Both the position numbers and the translations under genes were made by a program. Shown here one piece after another: positions 49,375-59,087 of a stretch of 64,000 bases of DNA; position 1 is the stretch's first letter, and each line of letters starts with the position of its first letter. Under the pieces are notes generated by a model. That model was not told the origin of the DNA. It did not search any database and saw nothing but the letters and a program-made list of their open reading frames with translations. Source of the DNA: Agreia sp. Leaf210 (lineage in GTDB: Bacteria > Actinomycetota > Actinomycetes > Actinomycetales > Microbacteriaceae); assembly GCF_001421485.1 (NCBI RefSeq), contig NZ_LMKK01000001.1, forward strand, positions 1,040,361 through 1,104,360, given 5' to 3'.

Positions 49375-50892
49375 GTGACTGATCGCCTCGCCCCACCCAC
49401 GGACTCCGTGCCGGCCCCCGCCCAGAACGACGCACCCGCGTCGCCGTGGGCATCCGACCCCGCACTGGCCGGGCGCAACCGCCTCGTCATCTCGCTGCTG
49501 CTCGTCTCGGCGTTCGTCGTGATTCTCAACGAGACGATCATGAGCGTGGCCCTGCCCGTTCTCATGAAAGACCTCGACATCGCCGCAGAGGCGGCCCAGT
49601 GGCTGACGACCGCGTTCATGCTCACGATGGCCGTGGTCATTCCGATCACCGGCTTCCTGCTGCAGAGGTTCAACACGCGCCCGGTCTTCCTCGCCGCCAT
49701 GGCGCTCTTCAGCGCGGGCACGTTCATCTCGGCGATGGCGCCCGGCTTCGAGATCCTGCTCGCGGGCCGTGTCATCCAGGCCAGCGGAACGGCCATCATG
49801 ATGCCGCTGCTCATGACCACGGTGCTCAACCTCGTGCCGCCGGCCACCCGCGGCCGCACCATGGGCAACATCTCGATCGTCATCTCGGTCGCGCCCGCCA
49901 TCGGCCCCACGATCTCGGGCCTCATCCTCAGCGTTCTCGACTGGCGTTGGATGTTCTGGATCGTTCTGCCCATCGCCATCGGTTCGCTGGTGCTCGGCTT
50001 CCTCAAGATCCCCAACGTGACCGAGCCGCGCAAGGCTCCCATCGACGTCTTCTCGGTGATCCTCTCCGCGTTCGCCTTCGGCGGTCTCGTCTACGGTCTG
50101 AGCTCCCTCGGCGGCGAAAGCGCTGAGGGCGCGATGCCCGGCTGGCTGCCGCTGGCCGTCGGCGTCGTCGCGCTGGCCGCGTTCATTCTTCGCCAGGTCA
50201 TGCTCGCCCGCCGCGAGAAGGCGCTGCTCGACCTCCGCGTCTTCCGCTCGTCGACGTTCTCGGTGGCCATCGCCATGCTCGCGATCAGCATGATGGCCCT
50301 CTTCGGCACGCTCATCATCCTGCCGCTGTACACGCAGAACGTTCTCGGGCTCAACACGCTCTCCACCGGACTTCTACTGCTTCCCGGCGGACTGCTGATG
50401 GGCGTTCTGGCGCCGTTCGTCGGTCGCATCTACGACCGTTTCGGCCCGCGCGTGCTGCTGATCCCCGGCTCCATCATCGTGAGCGCGGCCTTCTGGGGCA
50501 TGACCCTGTTCACCGCCGCCACCGCCTGGGGCTGGGTGCTCGCCGCCCACGTCACCATGAGCCTGGGCCTCGCGCTGCTCTTCACGCCGCTGTTCACCGC
50601 CGGACTCGCCTCACTGACGCCGAAGCTCTACTCCCACGGCAGCGCGGTCGTCGGCACAGTGCAGCAGCTCGCCGGAGCGGCGGGAACCGCGCTGTTCGTC
50701 TCGGTCATGTCAGCCCAGGCGATCGCACTGTCGGGTGGCAGCACCCCGAGTGCTGTCGACACGGCCGGCGGCATCCACGCGGCCATCATGTACGGAGCGT
50801 TCATCTCGCTCGCCGCGATCGTGATCTCCTTCTTCGTGAAGGCGCCCGCGCAGTCCGAGGGTGCGCACGACGCGATGCCCGTCGGACACTAG
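49375..50892 (+). CDS. DHA2-family MFS exporter
   Basis: A 505-residue, 14-helix MFS protein: VVILNETIMSVALPVLMKDL in helix 1, LLQRFNTRPVFLAAM in loop 2-3 and GRVIQASGTAIMMPLLM (motif C region). It is related to EmrB-type exporters and the third such exporter in the window. GTG 49375 has GGAG five bases upstream. A pyrimidine-rich leader precedes it. The substrate is unknown; no regulator gene is adjacent. Confidence 0.92.
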   Translation: MTDRLAPPTDSVPAPAQNDAPASPWASDPALAGRNRLVISLLLVSAFVVILNETIMSVALPVLMKDLDIAAEAAQWLTTAFMLTMAVVIPITGFLLQRFNTRPVFLAAMALFSAGTFISAMAPGFEILLAGRVIQASGTAIMMPLLMTTVLNLVPPATRGRTMGNISIVISVAPAIGPTISGLILSVLDWRWMFWIVLPIAIGSLVLGFLKIPNVTEPRKAPIDVFSVILSAFAFGGLVYGLSSLGGESAEGAMPGWLPLAVGVVALAAFILRQVMLARREKALLDLRVFRSSTFSVAIAMLAISMMALFGTLIILPLYTQNVLGLNTLSTGLLLLPGGLLMGVLAPFVGRIYDRFGPRVLLIPGSIIVSAAFWGMTLFTAATAWGWVLAAHVTMSLGLALLFTPLFTAGLASLTPKLYSHGSAVVGTVQQLAGAAGTALFVSVMSAQAIALSGGSTPSAVDTAGGIHAAIMYGAFISLAAIVISFFVKAPAQSEGAHDAMPVGH

Positions 50893-50911
50893 GTAAAGAA
50901 GGCCAGCGGCG

Positions 50912-51484
50912 CTACTTCCTCCAGCGCCGCCTCTCGAGGTGGCGGGCGATGTCGCGCACGCGCGTGAGAGCCTCGGCCTCTTCGTGCTTCGTGAGTTGTG
51001 GTGCCCCGGCCGGGCGGATCTCGAAGCCCGTCTCGGGATCCACCTGCGGTCTTCGCACTTCTCCCTCACGCCAGACCGTATAGCCTGCCGCATGCTCCTG
51101 CCGCGAACGCGTGATCCAGTCGCCCCGGGCTCTGACGAATACCACGGCGCCCGCAATGAGAGCGACCACCGCGAAGAGGGCGACCAAGAGCTTGTCATCG
51201 CCCGTGAGAAACGAGAACGTCACCACGATCGCGTAACCCACAAGCACTCGCTTAGCCGCGCCTAGGGCTCCCGTTCTGAGTTCGATCGATGAGCGCCCGC
51301 GCAGCAGCTCCACTCGGGGAGGAATCTGCGACGGTGGGATCCCCCACGTCGGAACTGCCGATTTGCCGGCGTCGATTCTCCGGACGATCTCGGCGTCCGC
51401 GGCCTCGTCGGCCGCTTCAGCCCGACGCTCAACCGAATCGAGCGGCTCGGGCGCGAGCGCTCCGCCCTCAGCGTCTCCCCGCAC
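50912..51484 (-). CDS. hypothetical membrane protein
   Basis: A 190-residue protein with a hydrophilic N-terminus, a pair of membrane helices (about 79-118: VLVGYAIVVTFSFLTG, LLVALFAVVALIAGAVVF) and a basic C-terminus (ARHLERRRWRK). No domain is recognised. GTG 51484 is used; the start is not strongly supported by a ribosome-binding site. It converges with the MFS exporter gene, 19 bp apart. Confidence 0.65.
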   Translation of the reverse strand: MRGDAEGGALAPEPLDSVERRAEAADEAADAEIVRRIDAGKSAVPTWGIPPSQIPPRVELLRGRSSIELRTGALGAAKRVLVGYAIVVTFSFLTGDDKLLVALFAVVALIAGAVVFVRARGDWITRSRQEHAAGYTVWREGEVRRPQVDPETGFEIRPAGAPQLTKHEEAEALTRVRDIARHLERRRWRK

Positions 51485-51585
51485 GACACGGGCGAGAGAA
51501 GCAACCAGCGGCTTGCCCAGCCGGGTGAGTCACTGTCGCCACGTCATCTCACAATCATGCTGCCTTGGGCCACCCGTTCTGTGCC

Positions 51586-51609
51586 GAGCGTCTTCTGCGA
51601 GCGTCTTCT
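51586..51609 (+). repeat. tandem repeat upstream of a small membrane protein gene
   Basis: GAGCGTCTTCT occurs twice with a 13-bp period (51586-51596 and 51599-51609), just upstream of TATGAT, a plausible -10 for the gene at 51649. It may be an operator or a short slippage product. Confidence 0.45.
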
Positions 51610-51648
51610 ATGATCGTGACCAGATTCGAATCGTAGACGGGGGAAGTC

Positions 51649-51864
51649 ATGCGCAACGAAACAGGTCTGAGACTCTCGACCAACACACTCCGCAGCATCG
51701 CCGTGACCCTCATGGTCATGGGCATCGCGTTTCTCGCGGGCGGACTGATCTGGGATATGAACGGCGGCCCCAGCTGGCTGCATGCCTTCACCTGGGTCGG
51801 TGGATGGGCCTTCGGCTACGGAGTGGTGCTGCTGGTCTCGGCCCGGCGCTCGGTTCTCAAGTAG
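51649..51864 (+). CDS. small two-helix membrane protein
   Basis: A 71-residue protein with two predicted membrane helices (SIAVTLMVMGIAFLAGGLIW and about 47-64) and a short basic C-terminus (ARRSVLK). A GGGGGAAG ribosome-binding site lies directly upstream of the ATG. No family is recognised. It stands alone between a convergent-free gap and the hydrolase operon. Confidence 0.7.
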   Translation: MRNETGLRLSTNTLRSIAVTLMVMGIAFLAGGLIWDMNGGPSWLHAFTWVGGWAFGYGVVLLVSARRSVLK

Positions 51865-52050
51865 CTTTTCGCTCCACCGCGGTGGCGGTGCCGCCCGCCG
51901 ACTTCGGCGCGGCCGGGCCGTCGCATTAAATGAGCGCGCGTTCCTGATCCCAGCAGTACTAGCCTGCTTTCTTTTCTTCGTCATAGTGTCGAGGCGTTCC
52001 AACCCGGCCCGTAAGAAACGCAGTACTGATCCGCCGAAAGAAGGACGCTC

Positions 52051-52857
52051 ATGGCCGCTCCCCTCATCACACTCGATGTTCCCTACGGCACGGATTCAGA
52101 CCCGATGCATCTGCTCGACATCTACGAAGACGCCGAGCGAACGGATGACGCGACTCGCGCGGCGATCATCCTCGTGCACGGCGGCGGATGGTTTCGCGGC
52201 AACAAGAGCAAGGAGAAGGTGCTGGCGTCGCTCCTCGTCGAGGCCGGCTACCTGGTTTTCGTTCCCAACTATCGACTCGCACCCGACAACGTCTTTCCTG
52301 CGGGCCGCGAGGATGTCCTCGCGGCCGCCGAGTGGGCGCGCGCCTCTGAGCACGCTTTCGATCGCGGACGCGTGGCGTTCTTCGGCGGCTCGGCGGGCGG
52401 CAACCTGGTGGTCGAGGCCGCGATAGAGACCGGATGCCCCGCCGTGAGCTGGTCAGGGATCTTCGACCTGGCGGGCATCATCGCGGCGACCGACGCGACG
52501 GCCGCCGAGCCGACGACGCAGGATCTCGACGCCATGCGCAGCGCCGACATCAACCAGACGGGCCGCGACGACGCCTTCCTCCGTTGGGTGATCCTTCAGG
52601 AAGTCGGCGGCGACCGCTCGGCCCTGGCCGGGGCATCCACCACGGCGCGGGTGACCAGCAAGACCGGGCCCGTGTACCTGGCCAATTCGCTCGCCGAGTT
52701 CGTGCCGGTGTCGGATGCCGCCGGGCTGCAGAACGCCCTGTCGTCGGCCGGGGTCGCCAGCACGCTGCAGCTGGTTCCTGGAACCCATCATGCCGAGGGC
52801 TACCTGCCGCAGGCCCTGCACGGTTCGCTCGCGTTCCTCGCAGACGCACTGCGATGA
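52051..52857 (+). CDS. alpha/beta hydrolase fold-3 esterase
   Basis: A 268-residue HSL-type esterase: oxyanion HGGGW at 43-47, nucleophile Ser114 in GGSAGG and the C-terminal His in PGTHHAEGYLP. It hydrolyses short esters or carbamates; the substrate is unknown. AAGAAGGA lies before the ATG. The stop overlaps the ATG of the VOC gene (ATGA), which in turn overlaps the MFS gene, so the three form a tightly coupled operon that suggests modification and export of one compound. Confidence 0.9.
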   Translation: MAAPLITLDVPYGTDSDPMHLLDIYEDAERTDDATRAAIILVHGGGWFRGNKSKEKVLASLLVEAGYLVFVPNYRLAPDNVFPAGREDVLAAAEWARASEHAFDRGRVAFFGGSAGGNLVVEAAIETGCPAVSWSGIFDLAGIIAATDATAAEPTTQDLDAMRSADINQTGRDDAFLRWVILQEVGGDRSALAGASTTARVTSKTGPVYLANSLAEFVPVSDAAGLQNALSSAGVASTLQLVPGTHHAEGYLPQALHGSLAFLADALR

Positions 52858-53246
52858 GCAGCTCGCTGAGCGGAGTCGGAAACGTCTTCTACTTCGTCGA
52901 TGACTTCGAGAAGGCCGTGCCCTGGTACTCGGAACGGCTCGGCGCAAAGCCTGCCGTAGAGGCCAGTCAACTGGTGACCTTCCTCGTCAACGGGGTTCGC
53001 CTGACCATCCATCGCGCCGACGACTACGACAGCTCCGGCCCTTCCGGGGTCGCCGCCTACTGGACCGTCGACAGCGTCGACGCGTTCGTCGCGGAGTGGA
53101 CGAGTCACGGCGCCGTCGTGCATCGTGGGCCGAAGACCGTGTTCACCGGCGAGAGGCTCTGCCAGCTCATCGACCCGTTCGGCAACCTCTTCTGCGTCCG
53201 CGAAGAGATCGAAGCGACGACGGTGGCACCCGGGCCCGCGGGATGA
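52854..53246 (+). CDS. VOC-family protein
   Basis: A 130-residue glyoxalase-fold protein: GVGNVFYFVDDFEKAVPWYS, RLTIHRADDYD and CQLIDPFGNLFCVREE. VOC proteins of this size often bind or modify toxic small molecules, including antibiotics. It lies between an esterase gene and an MFS gene with ATGA overlaps on both sides, which supports a detoxification or tailoring role. No specific substrate can be named. Confidence 0.88.
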   Translation: MSSSLSGVGNVFYFVDDFEKAVPWYSERLGAKPAVEASQLVTFLVNGVRLTIHRADDYDSSGPSGVAAYWTVDSVDAFVAEWTSHGAVVHRGPKTVFTGERLCQLIDPFGNLFCVREEIEATTVAPGPAG

Positions 53247-54961
53247 GCGTCGCGCCAGCCGTATCCACACCGACGGGGCCGCTGGCACCGCTCGCGGTCA
53301 CGATCTTCCGGTGGCTGTGGATCGCCGACGTCGTCAGCAATATCGGCGGCTGGATGCAGACGGTCGGCGCCCAATGGTTCCTCGTCGAGGACCACGCCTC
53401 GCCCGCCATCATCGCGCTGGTCTCGACGGCCTCCGCCGCGCCCGTGCTGTTGTTCGGCATCCCGGCCGGGGTGCTCGGCGAGTTCGCGAACAAGCGGCAT
53501 CTGCTCATCGGCGTGCAGTCGGCTCAGGCGCTGGTAGCCGCGGGGCTCGCCGTTCTCACGGCCGTCGGAGCCATGACGCCGACGTTGCTGCTGGCCTTCA
53601 CCTTCGCGCTCGGAGTCGCCTCGGCCGTCCAACTACCCGCGTACCAGGCGTTCGTCCCCGGTGTCGTACCGAAGCCTCTCGTGGGGGATGCGGCATCTCT
53701 CTCGTCGATCGGCGTCAACGTCGCCCGAGCCATCGGACCAGCGATCGCCGGCGTCGTGATCGGCTCGTGGGGCATCCCCTTCGTCTTCGCCCTCAATGCC
53801 CTGAGCTTCGCCGGACTGCTTCTCGTGCTGATCCTGTTCAAGGGCTACACGCCGCCGACCGCAGACCGGGAGCCGTTCATGTCGGCGACCCGAGCCGGCC
53901 TGCGATATGTGTTGCACGCCGCCGTCGTTCGTCGCATCTACTTTCAGCTGCTCATCTTCATCATGCCCGCCAACGCGCTCTGGGCTCTTCTGCCCGTGCT
54001 CGCCAGCAGTCGGCTCGCGCTCGACTCCAACGGTTACGGAATCCTGCTGGCCGCCCTCGGAGTCGGATCCATCGGCGGCGCGTTCATCATTCCCAAAGCG
54101 CGGGCAGCCCTGGGCACCAACCGGCTCATCATCGCGACGAGTGCCGCGTACGGCACCGGAATCGCGGCGACGGCGCTGTCGCAGACGCTCTGGATCACCC
54201 TCCCGGTGCTCGTGTTGGTGGGCCTGTCGTGGATCGGCGTGATCGCCACCCTGAACGGCACCGTTCAAGCCTTCCTACCAGGCTGGGTGCGCACCCGCGG
54301 ACTCTCGGTTTATCAACTCGTGCTCTTCGGGGGAACGGCCTTCGGCGCCGCGATCATCGGTGCACTCGGTGGTGTCTTCGGTACCGCGCACACTATGGCC
54401 GTCGCGGGAATCCTGGTGGTCATCGGCGCTGCCATGCTGCTCATCTGGCCGCTGCACCCCACCGCCGACAAGAGCCGTGCTTTGTTGCCGATGCCCATCA
54501 CCGACATTCCGCCGGTGGCTACGCCGCTGCCTGGCGATGACGACGCGAGTCCCGACGAGGCGGCTGCAGCCGCGGCTGCGCCCACGGCTCCGGCCGTCAA
54601 TCACGAACTCGACCCGGCCGGTGCCACGCTCGTCATCGTGCGCTACGAGATAGCCGATCGCGATCGGGCGGCATTCCTCGCCGCGATGCGCACGCTCGAA
54701 CAGAGCAGGCGCCGCACGGGAGCCCGATCGTGGGATGTCTACGACGACCGCGAGCGTCCCGGCTTCCTCGTCGAGGCATTCCACGTCGGCTCGTGGCAGG
54801 AGCATCTCAGCCAGCACCACAACCGCACGACCGGCTACGACACCGAGATCGTCGAGGCGGCACGCAGGCTCTCCGCCTCGCCCCCGACGGTCGAGCACCT
54901 CGTCTCGGCCGCCCTCCCGCACCACCAGCACCCTGCCAGTGCGAAACGGACCTCTCCCTAA
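53243..54961 (+). CDS. MFS transporter (MFS_3/EntS type) with C-terminal ferredoxin-like domain
   Basis: A 572-residue protein: 10-12 membrane helices (about 15-440; IADVVSNIGGWMQTVGAQWF, PAYQAFVPGVVPKPLVGDAA) of the EntS-like exporter group, a Pro/Ala/Asp-rich linker (about 435-465) and a soluble dimeric alpha/beta-barrel-like domain (about 465-560: LVIVRYEIADRDRAAFLAAM, WDVYDDRERPGFLVEAFHVG). Such tails occur in this family; their role is unknown. It is the last gene of the esterase-VOC-MFS operon and is a probable exporter of the product. The ATG overlaps the VOC stop. Confidence 0.9.
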   Translation: MSVAPAVSTPTGPLAPLAVTIFRWLWIADVVSNIGGWMQTVGAQWFLVEDHASPAIIALVSTASAAPVLLFGIPAGVLGEFANKRHLLIGVQSAQALVAAGLAVLTAVGAMTPTLLLAFTFALGVASAVQLPAYQAFVPGVVPKPLVGDAASLSSIGVNVARAIGPAIAGVVIGSWGIPFVFALNALSFAGLLLVLILFKGYTPPTADREPFMSATRAGLRYVLHAAVVRRIYFQLLIFIMPANALWALLPVLASSRLALDSNGYGILLAALGVGSIGGAFIIPKARAALGTNRLIIATSAAYGTGIAATALSQTLWITLPVLVLVGLSWIGVIATLNGTVQAFLPGWVRTRGLSVYQLVLFGGTAFGAAIIGALGGVFGTAHTMAVAGILVVIGAAMLLIWPLHPTADKSRALLPMPITDIPPVATPLPGDDDASPDEAAAAAAAPTAPAVNHELDPAGATLVIVRYEIADRDRAAFLAAMRTLEQSRRRTGARSWDVYDDRERPGFLVEAFHVGSWQEHLSQHHNRTTGYDTEIVEAARRLSASPPTVEHLVSAALPHHQHPASAKRTSP

Positions 54962-54997
54962 GCGGCGACCGATCGAGACGATCGACGAGCTGGCCTA

Positions 54998-57949
54998 CTA
55001 CTCCCGCGCGAAGAGCAGCAGCTCGGGATGGCTGGTCGCGAAGTAGTCGGTCACGCCGTCTTCCCGAACGGCCTGGGGTGCCTGATACTCGGCACGCACC
55101 TCGCCCAGGCTGGCGGGTGGCTCTGTCTGTTCGAGGCCGAGCGCCGCGATCGTCGAGTCCCAGGCGCGGATGGCCTGGCCCTCGCCGCCCTCCCACGGAT
55201 GGAATTCGCGCGAGCGCAGGATCTCCAGTGCCTCTCCGGCGAGTCCGCCCGCCACGAGCAGACCGACATACTCGATTGTGAAGTCGTCTCGACTGAGCAC
55301 CAGATCGGGGTGCGCTCGAAGTCGGGCGAGCCTCTCCTCGGCGGGGTGACCGAGCCGGGCGGCCAGTTGATCCTGCTCGAAGAGGAGCCGCGCGTCCTGC
55401 GGGGCGAGCTCGACCGCCTGTTCGTAGCGACGCCAGGCCGTCTCGTCGTCGTGCGCGACGTTGTAGGCGGCGAGGCCGGCGTTGCGCAACAGCACCGGAT
55501 GCTGCAGCCCCAGTTCGATCGCGGACTCCCACTCGTCGAGGGCATCCTCTCGCCGGCCGTGTGCGAACAGCAGCATTCCGAGGAGGAACCGGGCCGTCGC
55601 ATCCGCTGGCTCGACCCGGAGCGACGCGACCAGCGCGTCATGGGCATCGAGGCCGTAGGGGAACGCTCGGGTCAGGTCGCTCTGTCTGGCCCGTCTGCGC
55701 TGCTCGGCGGCATCGGCGGCCAGACCGCTCTCTTCGAGTAGCCCGGCCGCCACGTAGTGAGCCAGCGGAACCAGATTGCCCGCGGCTGTGGCCGGCAAGG
55801 CGGCGACACGGTCGAGAACGGAGAGTGCTCCGGCGACGTCGCCGGCGGCTCTCAGTTCGAGAGCCACGTCGAAGGCGAGACCGGGGTCGGTGAGATTGGC
55901 CCCTCCGAGAAGCGTGCGGATGGTCGGATTCACCGGCTCGAGCACTTGCTGCTCACGCAGCAGAGAGTCCGCGTGCGCGGTGTCGCCGACGCGGCGCAGA
56001 ACGATGGCTTCGAGCACACAACGGCGACTGTCGTGGGCCGCGACCGACCGCAACGAATCCAGTACGCGAAGCGCTGCGCGGTTACGACCACGACGCGAGA
56101 GCGACGCAGCGAGCTCATATCCGGCGCCCGCAGCCCAGGTGCCGTCCCAGCCGGCCTTGCCGAAGTACGCCTCGGCCTCGGCGACACGGCCGAGCCTCTG
56201 CGAGATCAGGCCGGCGAGGTAGAACGCCTCGGTGTCTTGCGGGTTCGCATTGCGACGGGTCAACCGGGCCAACGCCACGTCGACCCGCTCGAGTGCGCTC
56301 GAGTACTGGCCGGCTCGGTACTCGAGATCGGCGAGCGCCAGGTTCGTGCGCACGTCGCCGTCATCGCGCTCGAGTGCTGCGTTCCAGTAGTCGAGCGGTG
56401 AGCGTGTGGGATGCCGGAACTGACTCAGGTGCAGACCTGTGAGATAGAGCTCTTCGACGGTCTCGATCTCGGATGGCGGGAGCGGTTCGTCGGCGACCCA
56501 CGGCTCCTCGTCGGCGACGACGGTCTGCGACCACCGCACGAGCGACCGCCCCGATGCGTCGAGGAGTTCGACCACCGTGGAATCGGTCAGAGCATCGAAG
56601 TCGATCACCGCCGGTGTGCCGGGCGCGAGGTCTGCGATTCTCGATGCCGTGATCGACTCTCCGTCGCTCACCCGAAGCGTCGCGCCTTCCTGCGGCGACG
56701 TGACGGCGAAACTGGCCGAGGGCCGGGCGCCTCGCTCGACGTGCACCGCGGCATCCGGTGTCGCCTGGTGAGCCGCCCCGATCGCGGGAAGCGGGTACCA
56801 GTACTGGGTGAAGACCTTCGTCTCGCCGGGCAGGAGCCAGCTGAAATCGGGCTGGTTGTCGGTGAACACACCGGCCATGAGCTCGACGTACGGGCCGTCG
56901 TCGTCGGTGAGCTGCGCATCCCACGCATGACCGAAGGCTGCGTTGCCCCACGTCCACTGCTTCTTGCCGGGCGAGAGCCGCCGTTCCGCCCAGTGCACGA
57001 AGCCCGCGCCTGCCGCGTGGTCGTAGCCGCCGAAGAAGTCCTGCTGCGAGTCGACGATCATGTAGGAGGTCGGCACGGGGATGTTGCGGTAGAAGTCGAT
57101 GCGATCGGCACCCGGTTCTGCCTCGGCGAGCGCGGCGTAGTCGACGCCGTAGTAGGGGCGGTCCGCCGCCGGAAAAGCGGTGAGAGCCCGACGGGCGTGA
57201 TCGGCGACGTAGCGCACGTCGTCGGGGAAGAACGACTGGTAGTCGTCGTTCACTCGCGCCGCGACGTTCGCCCACCAGAGGAAGGTCTGGCGTTCGCTCG
57301 TTCGGTTGTGCAGCCGTACCGCCAACTCGACGACGCTGCTGCCCGGCCGGAGCCGGACCCCGTGCTGCCCGACCATCCGGGTGAACGGGTCGTGGTCGGC
57401 GCACCAGACGGTCACGGATCCGTCGTCGCCGTACTCGATCGTCGTTTCGACGGGGAGGTACGTGGCCGGCCGGTGGTGTTGCGGCCAGTTGAATTCCACG
57501 CCGCCCGATACCCAGGGGCCGGCCAGACCGACCAGAGCAGGCTTGATCACGTTGTTGCGGTAGAAGAAGTCGTAGCCGGTGGTCTTGTCGTACCCGATGT
57601 GGATGCGCCCGCCGAGTTCTGGCAAGACGACGAGTCTCACGTACTCGTTCTCGAGGTGAACGGCCTGCCACTGCCGATCGTGCGCCTCATCGGAGACGTG
57701 CTCGGTGAATGGGATCGGATAGACCTTGCCGCTCGAGCCCTGATAGACCCTCCGGTCGAGGTACATGGGGTACGCGCTGGGTTCGTCGGTCTCGTACGTG
57801 CGGATGCTGAGGGGCTCGCTCCACGCGATGGGCCGGCCCGCCTCGAGTTCGGGCCGCAGCGCATTCGGCGCCTCGGGGAGGACGATCTTCGCTCCCGGGT
57901 ACTCGGGCGACGGATCGGAGCCCGCGGGCATGGTCGTTTCGACGGTCAT
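54998..57949 (-). CDS. DUF5107-TPR protein of a sugar ABC operon
   Basis: A 983-residue cytoplasmic protein. Residues about 45-370 match DUF5107, a beta-sandwich related to galactose-mutarotase-like folds (VVLPELGGRIHIGYDKTTGY, SGGVEFNWPQHHRP, WWANVAARV). A beta-rich region follows, then roughly 460 residues of tetratricopeptide repeats (for example YWNAALERDDGDVRTNLALA and ALEWES-like units through to about 900). The function is not established; it probably recognises or processes a glycan or glycoside whose import the operon performs. It is the last gene after the permease. No signal peptide or membrane helix. Confidence 0.82.
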   Translation of the reverse strand: MTVETTMPAGSDPSPEYPGAKIVLPEAPNALRPELEAGRPIAWSEPLSIRTYETDEPSAYPMYLDRRVYQGSSGKVYPIPFTEHVSDEAHDRQWQAVHLENEYVRLVVLPELGGRIHIGYDKTTGYDFFYRNNVIKPALVGLAGPWVSGGVEFNWPQHHRPATYLPVETTIEYGDDGSVTVWCADHDPFTRMVGQHGVRLRPGSSVVELAVRLHNRTSERQTFLWWANVAARVNDDYQSFFPDDVRYVADHARRALTAFPAADRPYYGVDYAALAEAEPGADRIDFYRNIPVPTSYMIVDSQQDFFGGYDHAAGAGFVHWAERRLSPGKKQWTWGNAAFGHAWDAQLTDDDGPYVELMAGVFTDNQPDFSWLLPGETKVFTQYWYPLPAIGAAHQATPDAAVHVERGARPSASFAVTSPQEGATLRVSDGESITASRIADLAPGTPAVIDFDALTDSTVVELLDASGRSLVRWSQTVVADEEPWVADEPLPPSEIETVEELYLTGLHLSQFRHPTRSPLDYWNAALERDDGDVRTNLALADLEYRAGQYSSALERVDVALARLTRRNANPQDTEAFYLAGLISQRLGRVAEAEAYFGKAGWDGTWAAGAGYELAASLSRRGRNRAALRVLDSLRSVAAHDSRRCVLEAIVLRRVGDTAHADSLLREQQVLEPVNPTIRTLLGGANLTDPGLAFDVALELRAAGDVAGALSVLDRVAALPATAAGNLVPLAHYVAAGLLEESGLAADAAEQRRRARQSDLTRAFPYGLDAHDALVASLRVEPADATARFLLGMLLFAHGRREDALDEWESAIELGLQHPVLLRNAGLAAYNVAHDDETAWRRYEQAVELAPQDARLLFEQDQLAARLGHPAEERLARLRAHPDLVLSRDDFTIEYVGLLVAGGLAGEALEILRSREFHPWEGGEGQAIRAWDSTIAALGLEQTEPPASLGEVRAEYQAPQAVREDGVTDYFATSHPELLLFARE

Positions 57950-58019
57950 TTCGTGCGCCTCATTCGATGTCGGCAGTCGGAGGTGATGCGGTTGGGGGTG
58001 CGGTTCAGACGCCGCTGGA

Positions 58020-59087
58020 TCAGCCGGGGATTCCGATGCGTCGCTCGCCCGATCGCAGCTGCTGGATGACCACTGCCACGACGAGCAGGGTGCCCTGCGC
58101 GACGTTCTGCCAGAAGGTGTTGACGCCGAGGAGTGTCATGCCGTTCGTGAGAACGCCCAGCAGGATGACGGCGAGGATGGTGCCCGCGATCGCGCCCTTG
58201 CCGCCCTTGAGCGCGGCGCCTCCGAGAGCTGCGGCAGTGATCGCCTGCAGCTCGAGGCCCTCGGAGCCCGAGATCGGCTGGCCCGAACCCGTGCGGGCCG
58301 TGATCAGGATTCCGGCGATCGCAGCGACCGCACCCGTCACCATGTACACGCCGATGATGTACCGGTTGATGTTGATGCCGCCGAGTCGCGACGCGATGTT
58401 GTTGCCTCCGACGGCGTAGATGTTGCGACCGATCGTGGTGTACCGCAGCACGACGTGCGCGAGCACGGCCACCAAGACGAGCACGAGGATCAGCGTCGGC
58501 ACGCCCAGCAGCGTTCCCCGGGCGAGGAAGACGAAGAAGGGGTCTGCCCCGGTGTAGCCCTGCGCCCGACCATCGGAGATGAGCTGGGCGATTCCCTTGA
58601 ATGCGGCCAACGTGGCGAGCGTGGCGATCACTGGGTTGACCCGGCCGAACACGATGATGCACCCGTTGACGAGCCCACAGACCACGCCGATCGCGACGGC
58701 TCCGAGAACGCCCATCGCCGCCGACGACGTCGATGTGAAGATCATGGCCGACGTCACCGAGGCGAGGCCCGCTATCGATCCCACCGAGATGTCGAGCGCA
58801 CCCAGGATGATCACGATGGTCTGCACCACCGCGAGCAACCCGACGATCGCGATCGCCGTGCCGATGACCTTGAGGTTGGGCACGGTGAAGAAGAGCGGGT
58901 TCTGAATGCCGATGATGGCGACCACCAGCACGATGGCGAAGATGAGCGAGATGTTCTGCACGCCGACGGTCGTGATGACACGTCTGAACGCGGAGACGCG
59001 TTCGACCTCCGGCTCTTTCGGGGCGGGTGGTCGGGTGTCGGTCTGTGCAGAGAGCACGGGGGTGTCCTTTCGGCTGACGGTGTTCAT
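58020..59087 (-). CDS. sugar ABC transporter permease (RbsC/AraH type)
   Basis: A 355-residue permease of the BPD_transp_2 family with 8-10 helices; hallmark segments are IILGALDISVGSIAGLASV, FGRVNPVIATLATLAAFKGI, AVGGNNIASRLGGININR and AALGGAALKGGKGAIAGTILAV, where the EAA-like cytoplasmic loop contacts the ATPase. It imports a monosaccharide, possibly a pentose or a polyol; the ligand is unknown. The ATG overlaps the ATPase stop (ATGA). A 45-residue polar N-terminus precedes the first helix. A 70-bp gap separates it from the DUF5107 gene. Confidence 0.93.
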   Translation of the reverse strand: MNTVSRKDTPVLSAQTDTRPPAPKEPEVERVSAFRRVITTVGVQNISLIFAIVLVVAIIGIQNPLFFTVPNLKVIGTAIAIVGLLAVVQTIVIILGALDISVGSIAGLASVTSAMIFTSTSSAAMGVLGAVAIGVVCGLVNGCIIVFGRVNPVIATLATLAAFKGIAQLISDGRAQGYTGADPFFVFLARGTLLGVPTLILVLVLVAVLAHVVLRYTTIGRNIYAVGGNNIASRLGGININRYIIGVYMVTGAVAAIAGILITARTGSGQPISGSEGLELQAITAAALGGAALKGGKGAIAGTILAVILLGVLTNGMTLLGVNTFWQNVAQGTLLVVAVVIQQLRSGERRIGIPG

